Below, piece by piece: positions 15,434 through 24,020 of a stretch of 64,000 nt of DNA. The stretch is from Flavobacterium sp. ASV13. Lineage in GTDB: Bacteria; Bacteroidota; Bacteroidia; Flavobacteriales; Flavobacteriaceae. The translations under genes were made by a program, and so were the position numbers. The notes below the pieces were generated by a model that was not told the origin of the DNA, did not search any database, and worked only from the letters and a program-made list of their open reading frames with translations. The DNA lies in contig NZ_JQJY01000002.1 of the NCBI RefSeq assembly GCF_000745775.1, forward strand, positions 770,513-834,512. Direction: 5' to 3'. Positions within the stretch are counted from its first letter, which is position 1. Every line of letters starts with the position of its first letter.

Positions 15434-18400
15434 TTGAAAACATCATCTGCAATATATCAGAAGTTAGAAGGATTTATAAAGAAATATTACATGAATGAAT
15501 TGATAAAAGGAGGGCTTCTTTTTATTGGTTTCGGACTTTTGTATTTTCTTTTTACACTTTTCATTGAGTATTTTCTTTGGCTAAAACCATTAGGAAGAAC
15601 ACTTTTATTCTGGATATTTATTGGAGTAGAAGTTTTTCTGTTGTTTCGATTTATCTTATTTCCAATTTTCAAGTTGTTCAAACTTCAAAAAGGAATCGAT
15701 TATAATCAGGCTTCGGCTATTATTGGAAATCATTTTACAGAAGTAAGTGATAAACTAACGAACTTTTTACAGCTTTCTTCAAACGAAAATTCAGCAGAAA
15801 GTTCAGAATTAATGTTGGCTTCAATTGAACAAAAGGCAAATTCATTGCAACCAATTCCGTTTGGAAATGCCATCAATTATAAATCAAATAAAAAGTATTT
15901 GCCATTAGCTTTAATTCCGGTTTTATTGTTTGCAGTCTTTTTTGTTTCTGGAAACAGCAATATCATTTCTCAAAGTTTTAATAGAGTAGTGCATTTTAAT
16001 GCTTCGTTTTTACCACCGGCACCTTTCAAATTTGTGGTTTTAAATGACAATTTACAGACAGAACAAAACAAAGATTTTATTGTAAAAGTTGAAACTGAAG
16101 GAAAGGTTGTTCCAGAAAATGTGATGATCCATATTGGTAACGAAAGTTATTTTATGGAATCTTCTCAAACAGGAAAGTTCGAATTCAAGATTGAAAAACC
16201 AACTTCAGATGTTCAGTTTTCTTTAGAAGGAAATTCAGTTTCATCAAATGAATATGAATTAAAAGTTATTACAGTTCCATCAATTGCCAACTTCGAAATG
16301 GTTTTGAATTTTCCTTCTTATCTAAAAAAGAAATCAGAAACCATTCAGGGAACTGGAAATGCAATCGTTCCTGAAGGTACATCTGTAACATGGAAAATGT
16401 CTACAAAGTCAACTCAGGAAATTGTTTGGAAAGATGAGAACTCAGCATCTAAATTTAATAAAATAGAAGATGAATTTAAGTTATCAAAAAGCATTAATCA
16501 AAATACAGAATATCAAATTTTAACTTCAAACAATAAAGTTAAGAACTACGAAAAATTAGATTATCAGCTTTCGGTTATCAAAGATCAGCATCCAACAATT
16601 TCAGTTTCGCCTGCTCCGGATAGTTTGAAATTAGATAAGAATTATGTTCTTGGAAGGTTAGGAGATGACTACGGTTTGTCAAAATTACAAGTTGTTTATT
16701 ATGAAAAAAACAAACTACAAACTGCAAAGCGCGGAACCATTCCTGTTAAGCAAGCAGTATTCGACCAGTTTGTTTTTAACTTTCCGAGTAATCTTCCAGT
16801 AGAAGAAGGAGTATCTTATGAATACTATTTTGAGGTTTTTGATAATGATGCACCACACGGATTTAAGAGTACAAAGTCTTCTACATTTTCAGATCGTGTT
16901 GCGACAACAGATGAAATTCATGATGCAGAATTGCAACAACAAAATGCGAATATTAATAGTTTGTCGAAGTCATTAAAGAATCAGGAAAAGCAATTTTCTG
17001 AAATGGATAAACTGAAAAATACCGGAAAAGAAAAAGATAATTTAGAATTTAAAGACCAGCAAAAAGTAAATGATTTTATCAAACGTCAGAAACAACAAGA
17101 CGAATTGATGAAACAGTTTACTGAAAAGATGAATAAGAATTTAGATAAATACAGCGCTGAGAAAAAAGATAAAACTGCCGAAGATTTACAAAAGCGTTTA
17201 GACAATGCCGAGAAAGATTTAGAAAAGAATCAGAAGTTACTAGACGAATTAAAGAATTTAAATGATAAATTAAACAGCGATGAGTTGTTTGATAAGATGG
17301 AAAAATTCAAACAAATCAGTAAAAACCAATCTCGTAATTTAGAACAATTAGTTGAATTAACGAAACGTTTTTATGTAGAAAAGAAAGCAGGACAAGTTGC
17401 TGAAAAATTAAATAAACTGTCAGAACAACAAGAACAGTTATCAGATAAAGACAAAGAAAATACAAAAGAGAAGCAAGACGAAATCAATAAAACATTTGAT
17501 AAAATTCAGGAAGATCTTAAAGATTTGAAAGAGGAAAACAATACTTTAAAATCTCCTTTAGATATTCCGAAAGATGCTTCAAAAGAAAAAGATGTAGAGA
17601 ACGATTTGAATAAAGCTTCTGAAGAATTGAGTAAAAAGAATACTTCTTCGGCTAAGCCAAAACAGAAAAGTGCTTCTAAGAAAATGAAGAGCATGGCACA
17701 ACAAATGGAATCTAATATGGAAGCCGGCGACCAGGAACAATTGGAAGAAGATGTTGCAATGCTTCGTCAAATTTTGGATAACCTTTTAGCTTTTTCATTG
17801 TCTCAAGAAGATGTTATGAAACAATTTAAATCGATGAAATTAGGTTCTTCTGCTTATACGAAGAACATAAAAATTCAGCAGAATTTAAAACAACAGTTCC
17901 GTCATGTCGATGATAGTTTGTTTGCAATGTCTCTTAGAAATCCAAAAATTGCAGAAGATGTAACCAAGGAAATTGGAAACGTACAATATAATATGGATAA
18001 AGCAATCGAAGTTTTAACCGATGTTCAAATCCCAAAAGGAGTATCACATCAGCAATATGCAGTTTCATCAGCAAATAAATTAGCAGACTTTCTAAGTGAT
18101 CTTTTAAATAATATGCAAATGTCAATGGCTAATCCTGGAGCTGGAAAACCAAAACCAGGTGACGGACAAGGAATGCAATTACCAGATATTATCCAAAAAC
18201 AAAAAGGTCTGGCTGATAAAATGAAGGAGGGAATGAAGCCTGGTGATAAGCAAGGAAGTGGCCAACAAGGAAAAAGTGGAGAGAGCAAACCAAGTCAAGA
18301 TGGTCAGCAAGGGAAAGATGGAAATGGAAAAGATGGAAAGAATGGACAGGGTAAAAATGGTCAAGGTGGAAAAGAAGGAGGAAAAGGAAAAGACGGAAAT

Positions 18401-18826
18401 GAAGGTGAAGATGGAGAAGGCGATGCTGAAAAAATAATGGAGATATATAAAGAGCAAGTCAAACTACGTGAAGCATTGCAAAATGAATTAGCTAAAAAAG
18501 GTTTAGACGCACAAGGAAGATCTGCAATCGAACAAATGAAAGCTTCAGAAAAACAGATTTTAAATAAAGGTTTTAAGAATGAGAACCTTCAAAGAATTTT
18601 AAATATTCAACAAGAATTGCTAAAATTAAACAATGCAGTTCAGCAACAAGGTCAAGATACGAAGCGTCAATCTGAAACAAATAAGACAGAATTTCCTAAT
18701 CGTTCAAATGCTTTACCAAGCTCATTAACTGATTATTTAAATAGTGTAGAAATTTTAAATAGACAATCGCTACCTTTGCGCTCGAATTTTAATCAAAAGG
18801 TTCAAGAATATTTTAATACAAAATGA
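15434..18826 (+). CDS. DUF4175 family large membrane protein
   Basis: The 1130-residue protein has two N-terminal transmembrane helices (about 24-48 and 53-77) and a third near 150-168. A beta-rich domain comes next (to about 500), then a long coiled-coil region rich in Lys, Glu, Asp, Asn and Gln (500-800). A Gly/Lys/Asp/Gln-rich low-complexity linker (about 900-1000, e.g. GKDGKNGQGKNGQGGKEGG) and a final helical domain complete it. This is the layout of DUF4175 proteins of Bacteroidota, whose function is unknown. The start is TTG at 15434, giving KTSSAIYQKLEGFIKKYYMNE; the first in-frame ATG would remove a conserved-looking N-terminus. Its stop overlaps the ybeY start (ATGA). Confidence 0.85.
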   Translation: MKTSSAIYQKLEGFIKKYYMNELIKGGLLFIGFGLLYFLFTLFIEYFLWLKPLGRTLLFWIFIGVEVFLLFRFILFPIFKLFKLQKGIDYNQASAIIGNHFTEVSDKLTNFLQLSSNENSAESSELMLASIEQKANSLQPIPFGNAINYKSNKKYLPLALIPVLLFAVFFVSGNSNIISQSFNRVVHFNASFLPPAPFKFVVLNDNLQTEQNKDFIVKVETEGKVVPENVMIHIGNESYFMESSQTGKFEFKIEKPTSDVQFSLEGNSVSSNEYELKVITVPSIANFEMVLNFPSYLKKKSETIQGTGNAIVPEGTSVTWKMSTKSTQEIVWKDENSASKFNKIEDEFKLSKSINQNTEYQILTSNNKVKNYEKLDYQLSVIKDQHPTISVSPAPDSLKLDKNYVLGRLGDDYGLSKLQVVYYEKNKLQTAKRGTIPVKQAVFDQFVFNFPSNLPVEEGVSYEYYFEVFDNDAPHGFKSTKSSTFSDRVATTDEIHDAELQQQNANINSLSKSLKNQEKQFSEMDKLKNTGKEKDNLEFKDQQKVNDFIKRQKQQDELMKQFTEKMNKNLDKYSAEKKDKTAEDLQKRLDNAEKDLEKNQKLLDELKNLNDKLNSDELFDKMEKFKQISKNQSRNLEQLVELTKRFYVEKKAGQVAEKLNKLSEQQEQLSDKDKENTKEKQDEINKTFDKIQEDLKDLKEENNTLKSPLDIPKDASKEKDVENDLNKASEELSKKNTSSAKPKQKSASKKMKSMAQQMESNMEAGDQEQLEEDVAMLRQILDNLLAFSLSQEDVMKQFKSMKLGSSAYTKNIKIQQNLKQQFRHVDDSLFAMSLRNPKIAEDVTKEIGNVQYNMDKAIEVLTDVQIPKGVSHQQYAVSSANKLADFLSDLLNNMQMSMANPGAGKPKPGDGQGMQLPDIIQKQKGLADKMKEGMKPGDKQGSGQQGKSGESKPSQDGQQGKDGNGKDGKNGQGKNGQGGKEGGKGKDGNEGEDGEGDAEKIMEIYKEQVKLREALQNELAKKGLDAQGRSAIEQMKASEKQILNKGFKNENLQRILNIQQELLKLNNAVQQQGQDTKRQSETNKTEFPNRSNALPSSLTDYLNSVEILNRQSLPLRSNFNQKVQEYFNTK

Positions 18827-19242
18827 TAAACTTTAATTACGAAACTGAATTTTCTTTAGACAACGAACAAGCTTTTACAGATTGGTTAAGCGCAGTTATT
18901 GTTTCTGAAAAGAAGAATGAGGGAGAAATAAATTATATTTTTTGTGATGATGAATACTTGCATAAAATAAATGTAGAGTATTTAAACCACGATACACTAA
19001 CAGATATTATCAGTTTTGATTATACTGTTGGCAACGAATTGAACGGAGATATTTTTGTTTCTGTAGAAAGAGTAGAAGACAACGCAAAAGATTTTAATGT
19101 TTCTTTTGAAGAAGAATTGAAACGTGTACTTGCTCACGGTATATTACACTACTGCGGATACAAAGACAAAAGTGATGTAGATGCAGAAATGATGCGTTCA
19201 AAAGAAGATGAAAAGATCGCGATGTTTCACGTGAAACAGTAA
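18823..19242 (+). CDS. ybeY: Endoribonuclease YbeY (rRNA maturation factor)
   Basis: This 139-residue protein overlaps the DUF4175 gene by four bases, so the two are translationally coupled. YbeY proteins are zinc-dependent RNases for 16S rRNA 3'-end maturation and ribosome quality control. LTDIISFDY and RVLAHGILHYCGYKDKSD are the family signatures. In the metal-binding motif (usually HGxLHLxGYDH) the third ligand position reads Asp instead of His (HGILHYCGYKD), which I recall as common in Bacteroidota. The last codons (M-F-H-V-K-Q) are encoded by a perfect parS-like palindrome at 19223-19238. Confidence 0.93.
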   Translation: MINFNYETEFSLDNEQAFTDWLSAVIVSEKKNEGEINYIFCDDEYLHKINVEYLNHDTLTDIISFDYTVGNELNGDIFVSVERVEDNAKDFNVSFEEELKRVLAHGILHYCGYKDKSDVDAEMMRSKEDEKIAMFHVKQ

Positions 19243-19582
19243 TTAAACATCTAAATAAATAGCGTAACATGTTTCACGTGGAACATGTTTTTTAAAGAAA
19301 AGTATTTTGTGTTCCACGTGAAACGTTTATAATTTTTGAATTTGAATTTTAAGATTTCGTTCCACGTGGAACATGAAAGATGATTTAAATTTAATAAGTT
19401 GTTTCACGTGGAATACGTGAAGTTTATTTAAAAGGGAAAGATGAAATAAAATGTTTCACGTGAAACATTGAATATTTGATTTTGGAAGAAGTTGTAAGTG
19501 TTCCATGTGGAACTTTTAAGTTTGGTTTTAGAACTTGAAACCTGAAACCTGAAATCAAAATAAAACCGTTCCACGTGGAACA
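19223..19582. promoter_or_regulatory. parS: Cluster of eight parS-like palindromes upstream of mnmG
   Basis: Eight 16-base sites fit the ParB centromere consensus TGTTTCACGTGAAACA or its C/G variant: 19223-19238 and 19452-19467 (both perfect TGTTTCACGTGAAACA), 19270-19285 (TGTTTCACGTGGAACA), 19310-19325 (TGTTCCACGTGAAACG), 19358-19373 (CGTTCCACGTGGAACA), 19400-19415 (TGTTTCACGTGGAATA), 19499-19514 (TGTTCCATGTGGAACT) and 19567-19582 (CGTTCCACGTGGAACA). Seven keep the CACGTG core. The first overlaps the end of ybeY. ParB spreads from such sites to segregate the chromosome origin region. Confidence 0.85.
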
Positions 19583-19645
19583 AAAGAAAAATAAAGTTAA
19601 TTCTGAGAACTGCCTTAAACGGTTTCCAGAGAATAGTAAAACAAA
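19243..19645. other. Gap between ybeY and mnmG, mostly parS-like sites
   Basis: The 403-base gap holds seven of the parS-like palindromes, a CCTGAAA direct repeat (19535-19554) and short AT-rich spacers of 25-85 bases. No open frame or clear TAnnTTTG promoter is visible; the mnmG promoter could lie in the last 60 bases. Confidence 0.7.
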
Positions 19646-21517
19646 ATGTTTTTAGAAGAATACGATGTTATTGTAGTTGGTGCTGGTCATGCAGGATCTG
19701 AAGCCGCGGCAGCGGCCGCAAATTTAGGATCCAAAACTTTATTGGTTACAATGAGTTTGCAGAACATAGCTCAGATGTCTTGTAATCCTGCCATGGGAGG
19801 AATTGCAAAAGGACAAATTGTTCGTGAGATCGATGCGCTTGGAGGTTACTCTGGAATTGTTTCAGATCGAACTGCAATCCAGTTTAAGATGTTGAACAAA
19901 TCAAAAGGACCAGCAATGTGGTCGCCGAGAGTTCAAAGTGATCGAATGCGTTTTGCAGAAGAATGGAGGATGATGTTGGAGGGAACTCCAAATTTAGATT
20001 TTTACCAAGAAATGGTAAAGGGTCTGATTATCGAGAACGGAAAGATAAAAGGAATTAGAACTTCGCTTGGAATTGAAATTCGATCTAAATCGGTTGTGTT
20101 GACAAACGGAACTTTTTTGAATGGATTAATTCATATCGGAGAAAAACAATTCGGTGGAGGAAGAGCAGGCGAAAGTGCTGCAACTGGAATTACCGAAGAT
20201 TTAGTGAAAGCCGGATTCGAAGCTGGAAGAATGAAAACAGGAACGCCACCACGAGTTGATGGACGCTCTTTGGATTATTCGAAAATGAATGAAGAAAAAG
20301 GAGATGCAAAACCGGATAAGTTTTCTTATTCGGATTTGACGGTTCCGTTAACGCATCAAAGATCTTGTCACATGACATACACGTCGTTGGATGTTCATGA
20401 TATTTTGAGATCTGGTTTTGATCGTTCGCCAATGTTCAACGGTAGAATTAAAAGTATAGGTCCGAGATATTGTCCATCAATTGAAGATAAGATTAATCGT
20501 TTTGCAGATAAAGAACGTCACCAACTTTTTGTTGAGCCGGAAGGATGGAAAACTTGTGAAGTTTATGTGAATGGATTTTCGACTTCACTTCCAGAGGATA
20601 TTCAATTTAAAGCTTTGCGTACAGTTGCAGGTTTTGAAAATGTAAAATTTCTTCGTCCAGGTTACGCAATCGAATATGATTATTTTCCGCCAACGCAATT
20701 GAAACATACTTTGGAAACGAAGTTAGTTGAAGGATTATATTTTGCCGGACAAATTAATGGAACGACAGGATATGAAGAAGCAGCTTCGCAAGGTTTGATG
20801 GCCGGAATAAATGCGCATTTTAAAGTGCACGAAAAAGCGCCGTTAATTTTGAAACGTGATGAAGCGTATATTGGAGTTTTGATTGACGACTTGATTACGA
20901 AAGGAACGGAAGAACCATATCGTATGTTTACATCAAGAGCAGAATATAGAACATTGTTGCGACAAGATAATGCCGACTTTAGATTGACGCCAATGTCATT
21001 CGAAATTGGTTTGGCTTCTGAAGCAAGAATGAGAAGAATGGAACACAAATTAAATGAGTCTGAAAAGATGGTTTCTTTTTTTAGAGAAACTAGTGTAACG
21101 GTTGCTGAAACAAATCCAATTTTGGAAGCGAAAGAATCGGCACCAATTTCTCAAGGAGATAAAATGTTTAAAGTTTTTTCTCGTCCGCAGATCGAATTGG
21201 AAGATATGTTGAAATTTGAAAAAGTGGAAGCATATATCAAAGAAAATAATTTGGATGAAGAAATTGTTGAACAAGCGGTAATCCAAGTTAAATATTCTGG
21301 CTATATCGAAAAGGAAAGAAATAATGCTGATAAACTAAATCGTTTAGAAGAAGTAAAAATTCCAGAGAATTTCGATTACAATAAAATCAAATCCATGTCA
21401 ATTGAAGCGAAACAAAAATTAAGCAAAATTCGTCCTGTGACAATTTCTCAAGCTTCAAGAATTAGCGGAGTTTCACCAAGTGATATTTCCGTGCTTTTGA
21501 TTTATATGGGAAGATAA
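19646..21517 (+). CDS. mnmG: tRNA uridine-5-carboxymethylaminomethyl modification enzyme MnmG (GidA)
   Basis: The 623-residue protein has the FAD-binding Rossmann start [21 protein letters not shown] (residues 8-28). The family motif [19 protein letters not shown] lies near 45-63, [20 protein letters not shown] near 368, and a C-terminal helical MnmE-binding domain ends in [19 protein letters not shown]. With MnmE it adds the carboxymethylaminomethyl group to U34 of several tRNAs. In many bacteria gidA lies close to the replication origin and to parAB; here it is flanked on both sides by parS-like sites, which supports an origin-proximal position. Confidence 0.97.
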   Translation: MFLEEYDVIVVGAGHAGSEAAAAAANLGSKTLLVTMSLQNIAQMSCNPAMGGIAKGQIVREIDALGGYSGIVSDRTAIQFKMLNKSKGPAMWSPRVQSDRMRFAEEWRMMLEGTPNLDFYQEMVKGLIIENGKIKGIRTSLGIEIRSKSVVLTNGTFLNGLIHIGEKQFGGGRAGESAATGITEDLVKAGFEAGRMKTGTPPRVDGRSLDYSKMNEEKGDAKPDKFSYSDLTVPLTHQRSCHMTYTSLDVHDILRSGFDRSPMFNGRIKSIGPRYCPSIEDKINRFADKERHQLFVEPEGWKTCEVYVNGFSTSLPEDIQFKALRTVAGFENVKFLRPGYAIEYDYFPPTQLKHTLETKLVEGLYFAGQINGTTGYEEAASQGLMAGINAHFKVHEKAPLILKRDEAYIGVLIDDLITKGTEEPYRMFTSRAEYRTLLRQDNADFRLTPMSFEIGLASEARMRRMEHKLNESEKMVSFFRETSVTVAETNPILEAKESAPISQGDKMFKVFSRPQIELEDMLKFEKVEAYIKENNLDEEIVEQAVIQVKYSGYIEKERNNADKLNRLEEVKIPENFDYNKIKSMSIEAKQKLSKIRPVTISQASRISGVSPSDISVLLIYMGR

Positions 21518-21529
21518 AATAAATGTTTC

Positions 21530-21568
21530 AAGTTTCAGGTTTCAAGTTTTGTTGGAATCTGAAACTTG
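21530..21568. repeat. AAGTTTCAGG inverted repeat after mnmG
   Basis: CAAGTTTCAG (21529-21538) pairs with CTGAAACTTG (21559-21568) about 20 bases apart, just after the mnmG stop. It may act as a terminator-like hairpin and belongs with the CCTGAAA words at 7885-7934 and 19535-19554. Confidence 0.55.
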
Positions 21569-21583
21569 TTTTTATTTGTTTTT

Positions 21584-21638
21584 CGTTCCACGTGAAACTT
21601 GATACCTGAAACAAAAATAAATTGTTCCACGTGAAACT
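21584..21638. promoter_or_regulatory. parS: Two parS-like palindromes downstream of mnmG
   Basis: CGTTCCACGTGAAACT (21584-21599) and TGTTCCACGTGAAACT (21623-21638) share the CACGTG core and 13-14 of 16 bases with the parS consensus. Together with the eight upstream sites they bracket mnmG. Confidence 0.8.
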
Positions 21639-21682
21639 TTTTAAAAAGTAGTGCGTTGGATTATTTCGAAATAAAATATTTA

Positions 21683-21722
21683 AAATCGTAGAGATGGACA
21701 GTTGTCCATCTTTTTACGATTT
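21683..21722 (+). terminator. Two-tier hairpin, probable terminator
   Basis: An inner 9-base stem (AGATGGACA / TGTCCATCT, 21692-21711) is enclosed by AAATCGTA / TACGATTT (21683-21690 and 21715-21722). A short T-run lies between the arms on the 3' side. It lies between mnmG and the methyltransferase gene. Confidence 0.65.
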
Positions 21723-21816
21723 GATTGAAAATAATAAAATAAATGTTCAGATGAATTTTTGTTCAATTCTGAATAAATTCAAACCCGAATTCTATTAAAT
21801 AACTATTAATTAAAAA

Positions 21817-22665
21817 ATGGACGTTTTAAACAAAAAACATTTTCTTACCGTAAAAGACCATTCTGTTTCGAAAGAAATTTTCGAATTATATCATGATGAA
21901 AATTTGGATATGCTGATTACATCCCCGCAACCAGATTTAGAAAATTTAGGAAGATATTACGAAAGCGAAGATTATATTTCGCATACAGATAACAAACGTT
22001 CTGTTTTTGAAAAAGCATATCATTTCGTAAAAAGCATCGCTTTAAAAAACAAACTGAATTTAATTAATTCGGAACAATCTCAAAAAGGAAAAATTTTAGA
22101 CATCGGTGCCGGAACTGGTGATTTTTTGTTAACGGCAAAAAATGACGGTTGGAATGTAATTGGAGTTGAACCAAGCGACCGAGCAAAAAATATCGCAAAG
22201 CAAAAAGGAATTTCATTTGTTGAAGAAATAAGTGAACTTGAAAATAATTCTTTTGACGTAATTACGATGTGGCACGTTTTGGAACACGTTCCAAATTTAG
22301 AACTTCAAATTCAGGAATTGAAACGTTTATTAAAACCAACTGGAACATTAATTATTGCGGTTCCAAATTTCAAATCGTTCGACGCAAAACATTATGGAGA
22401 ATTTTGGGCAGCTTTTGATGTGCCAATTCATTTTTGGCATTTTTCAAAAAAAGCCATCAAAATGCTTTTTGAAAAAGTGGACATGAAATTAAAAAAAGTA
22501 CTTCCAATGAAATTTGATTCATTTTATGTGAGTCTTCTTTCTGAAAAATACAAAACCGGAAAAATGAATTTTATAAAAGCATTTTTTATCGGTTTACGAT
22601 CAAATTTAAAAGCGTCCTCAACAAAAGAGTATTCATCGCACATTTACGTCCTAAAAAATAACTAA
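21817..22665 (+). CDS. Class I SAM-dependent methyltransferase
   Basis: This 282-residue protein has SAM motif I ILDIGAGTGDFLLTAKNDGW near residues 91-110, motif II VIGVEPSDRAK, and FDVITMWHVLEHVPN near 145-159, the post-motif of the Methyltransf_11/23 group. The N-terminal part (CXX-free, residues 1-60) and the C-terminal PIHFWHFSKKAI resemble methyltransferases found in surface polysaccharide or quinone pathways, but the substrate cannot be inferred. It is a single gene with no partner nearby; directly after the stop begins copy A of a duplicated non-coding element. Confidence 0.88.
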   Translation: MDVLNKKHFLTVKDHSVSKEIFELYHDENLDMLITSPQPDLENLGRYYESEDYISHTDNKRSVFEKAYHFVKSIALKNKLNLINSEQSQKGKILDIGAGTGDFLLTAKNDGWNVIGVEPSDRAKNIAKQKGISFVEEISELENNSFDVITMWHVLEHVPNLELQIQELKRLLKPTGTLIIAVPNFKSFDAKHYGEFWAAFDVPIHFWHFSKKAIKMLFEKVDMKLKKVLPMKFDSFYVSLLSEKYKTGKMNFIKAFFIGLRSNLKASSTKEYSSHIYVLKNN

Positions 22666-22826
22666 AACGCAAAATAAGCGCGTTTAAAGCGTTTTCTTAG
22701 GTAAAACGAGGGTTTGTATTGTCTTTTTTGAGAAAACGGCTCTAATAAAAGCTATGAAAGTCACTTTTGATAGTGATATTTTATAGCTTTTTTTTCGTCC
22801 ATAAAGAAAACTAATACCTTAAAATC
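22663..22826. ncRNA. Copy A of a duplicated ~164-base element, candidate structured RNA
   Basis: This element recurs 424 bases downstream (23087-23250), with conserved blocks ATAAGCGC, GCGTTTT, TAGGTAAAACGAGG, TTGTCTTTTTTGA, AAAGCTATG, AAGTCACTTTT and CCATAAAGAAAACTAAT. Copy A keeps an intact terminator-like hairpin at about 22750-22797: AAAGCTAT pairs with ATAGCTTT, GTCAC pairs with GTGAT inside it, and a T-run follows. No open frame is present. Conservation in blocks fits a small RNA or leader on the plus strand, but the strand and any promoter are not settled and it matches no RNA family I know. Confidence 0.45.
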
Positions 22827-23086
22827 ACTACAATTTTTGGGATTTTTTCTTTTTTTTTTCAATTTTAAATTTTGGATTTAATCAGGCAAAAAATTTCGGA
22901 TTTTTTTTGCTTTGTGATTTTTTCTAAAAAAATGAAAATCCAAAAAAGTTTCAAAAAAAATTTCGTTTCAATTTTCAAAAAAAACGAAATTTTAAAATAA
23001 ACATTTATTGCGCCATTTTTTCATCGATTTTTAGAAACAGAAAATTTAAAAAAGTTTAGAGATGGATTATACGCTTAAAAAGGAGT

Positions 23087-23250
23087 AAAACTTAAAATAA
23101 GCGCATTTAAGGCGTTTTTATAGGTAAAACGAGGCTTTGTGTTGTCTTTTTTGAAAGTATATCTTAGACTAAAGCTATGGAAGTCACTTTTAATAATGAT
23201 ATTTTATGAAACCCTTTTATGCCATAAAGAAAACTAATATCATAAATTTT
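23087..23250. repeat. Copy B of the duplicated ~164-base element
   Basis: It is about 75-80 percent identical to copy A by eye. The terminator-like hairpin is decayed here: the right arm reads ATGAAACCC instead of ATAGCTTT, so copy B may be a degenerate or differently ending version. It stops about 20 bases before the ompH promoter. Confidence 0.75.
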
Positions 23251-23271
23251 TAGCATTTTTTAAACTTTATG

Positions 23272-23300
23272 TTGGTGCTATTTATTTTTTTATATTTTTG
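23272..23300 (+). promoter_or_regulatory. Promoter of the ompH-like gene
   Basis: TTG (23272-23274), 18 bases, then TATTTTTG (23293-23300) matches the Bacteroidota housekeeping consensus in both boxes. The ATG lies 35 bases downstream. Confidence 0.75.
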
Positions 23301-23335
23301 TCTTTCATACCAATAAAAAAAATAGAAATTTAGAA

Positions 23336-23917
23336 ATGAAAAAAGCATTAGTAATTATCGGACTTTCAATTTTGGCTGTTTCTTGTAATAAAACAGCGGA
23401 AGTTAAGGAAGTAAAAACAGCTTACGTAGATACTTCAGTTTTAATGAAAGAATACACTGAAGCAAAAGACCTTGAAGCTAAATACAAAGCTCAGGCAGAA
23501 GAAAAAGGGAGACAACTACAAGCTGAAATTACTCGTTTTAAACAAGACGCTGCTAATTTTCAAAGCCAGGCGCAGGCAAATGGTCAGCAATGGGCACAAC
23601 AGAGAGGAGCTGAATTGCAAAAAAGAGAGCAACAATTGGGTTATGCTCAACAAGCTTTATCACAGCAATTACAGCAAGAAAGCGGTGTAGAAATGGATTC
23701 TTTAATCAGTGGTGTTAAAAAATTCATCAAAGATTACGGTAAAAAGAATGGTTACGCATACATTTATGGTACAGGTGATGCTGCATCAATTTTATATGCA
23801 GAAGATAAATTTGATATCACAAAAGATATCATTAAAGAATTGAATGAGAAGTACAAAGCGACTCCAAAAACTGATGGAAAAGCTGCTGCAAAAGATGGTG
23901 AAGAGGCAAAAAAATAA
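23336..23917 (+). CDS. OmpH/Skp-family lipoprotein
   Basis: This 193-residue protein begins with a lipoprotein signal peptide (MKKALVIIGLSILAVSCNK, lipobox AVSC with Cys at residue 17). It continues with TAYVDTSVLMKEYTEAKDLEAKY, typical of OmpH/Skp. A long coiled coil rich in Gln (about 45-115) and the C-terminal YGKKNGYAYIYGTGDAASILYA strand follow. Skp-like chaperones hold unfolded outer-membrane proteins in the periplasm; the lipid anchor and the Gln-rich coil are as in other Bacteroidota members. It has its own promoter and terminator, so it is a single-gene unit. Confidence 0.9.
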   Translation: MKKALVIIGLSILAVSCNKTAEVKEVKTAYVDTSVLMKEYTEAKDLEAKYKAQAEEKGRQLQAEITRFKQDAANFQSQAQANGQQWAQQRGAELQKREQQLGYAQQALSQQLQQESGVEMDSLISGVKKFIKDYGKKNGYAYIYGTGDAASILYAEDKFDITKDIIKELNEKYKATPKTDGKAAAKDGEEAKK

Positions 23918-23944
23918 ACTACCAAACTAACTAAATTTTATGAA

Positions 23945-23977
23945 AAACCTAAATCAGTAATTGATTTAGGTTTTTTT
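23945..23977 (+). terminator. Terminator of the ompH-like gene
   Basis: A 12-base stem (AAACCTAAATCA / TGATTTAGGTTT) with a five-base loop and T-run, 28 bases past the stop. Confidence 0.9.
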
Positions 23978-24020
23978 CTTTTATAAAAATGCGATATTTT
24001 TGACGTTTAATACCCGCTTA

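Larger units (their letters stand above)
22666..23335. other. 670-base non-coding gap holding the duplicated element
   Basis: Between the methyltransferase and ompH-like genes lie copy A (to 22826), a T- and A-rich stretch of about 260 bases without features, copy B (23087-23250) and the ompH promoter (23272-23300). Confidence 0.75.
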
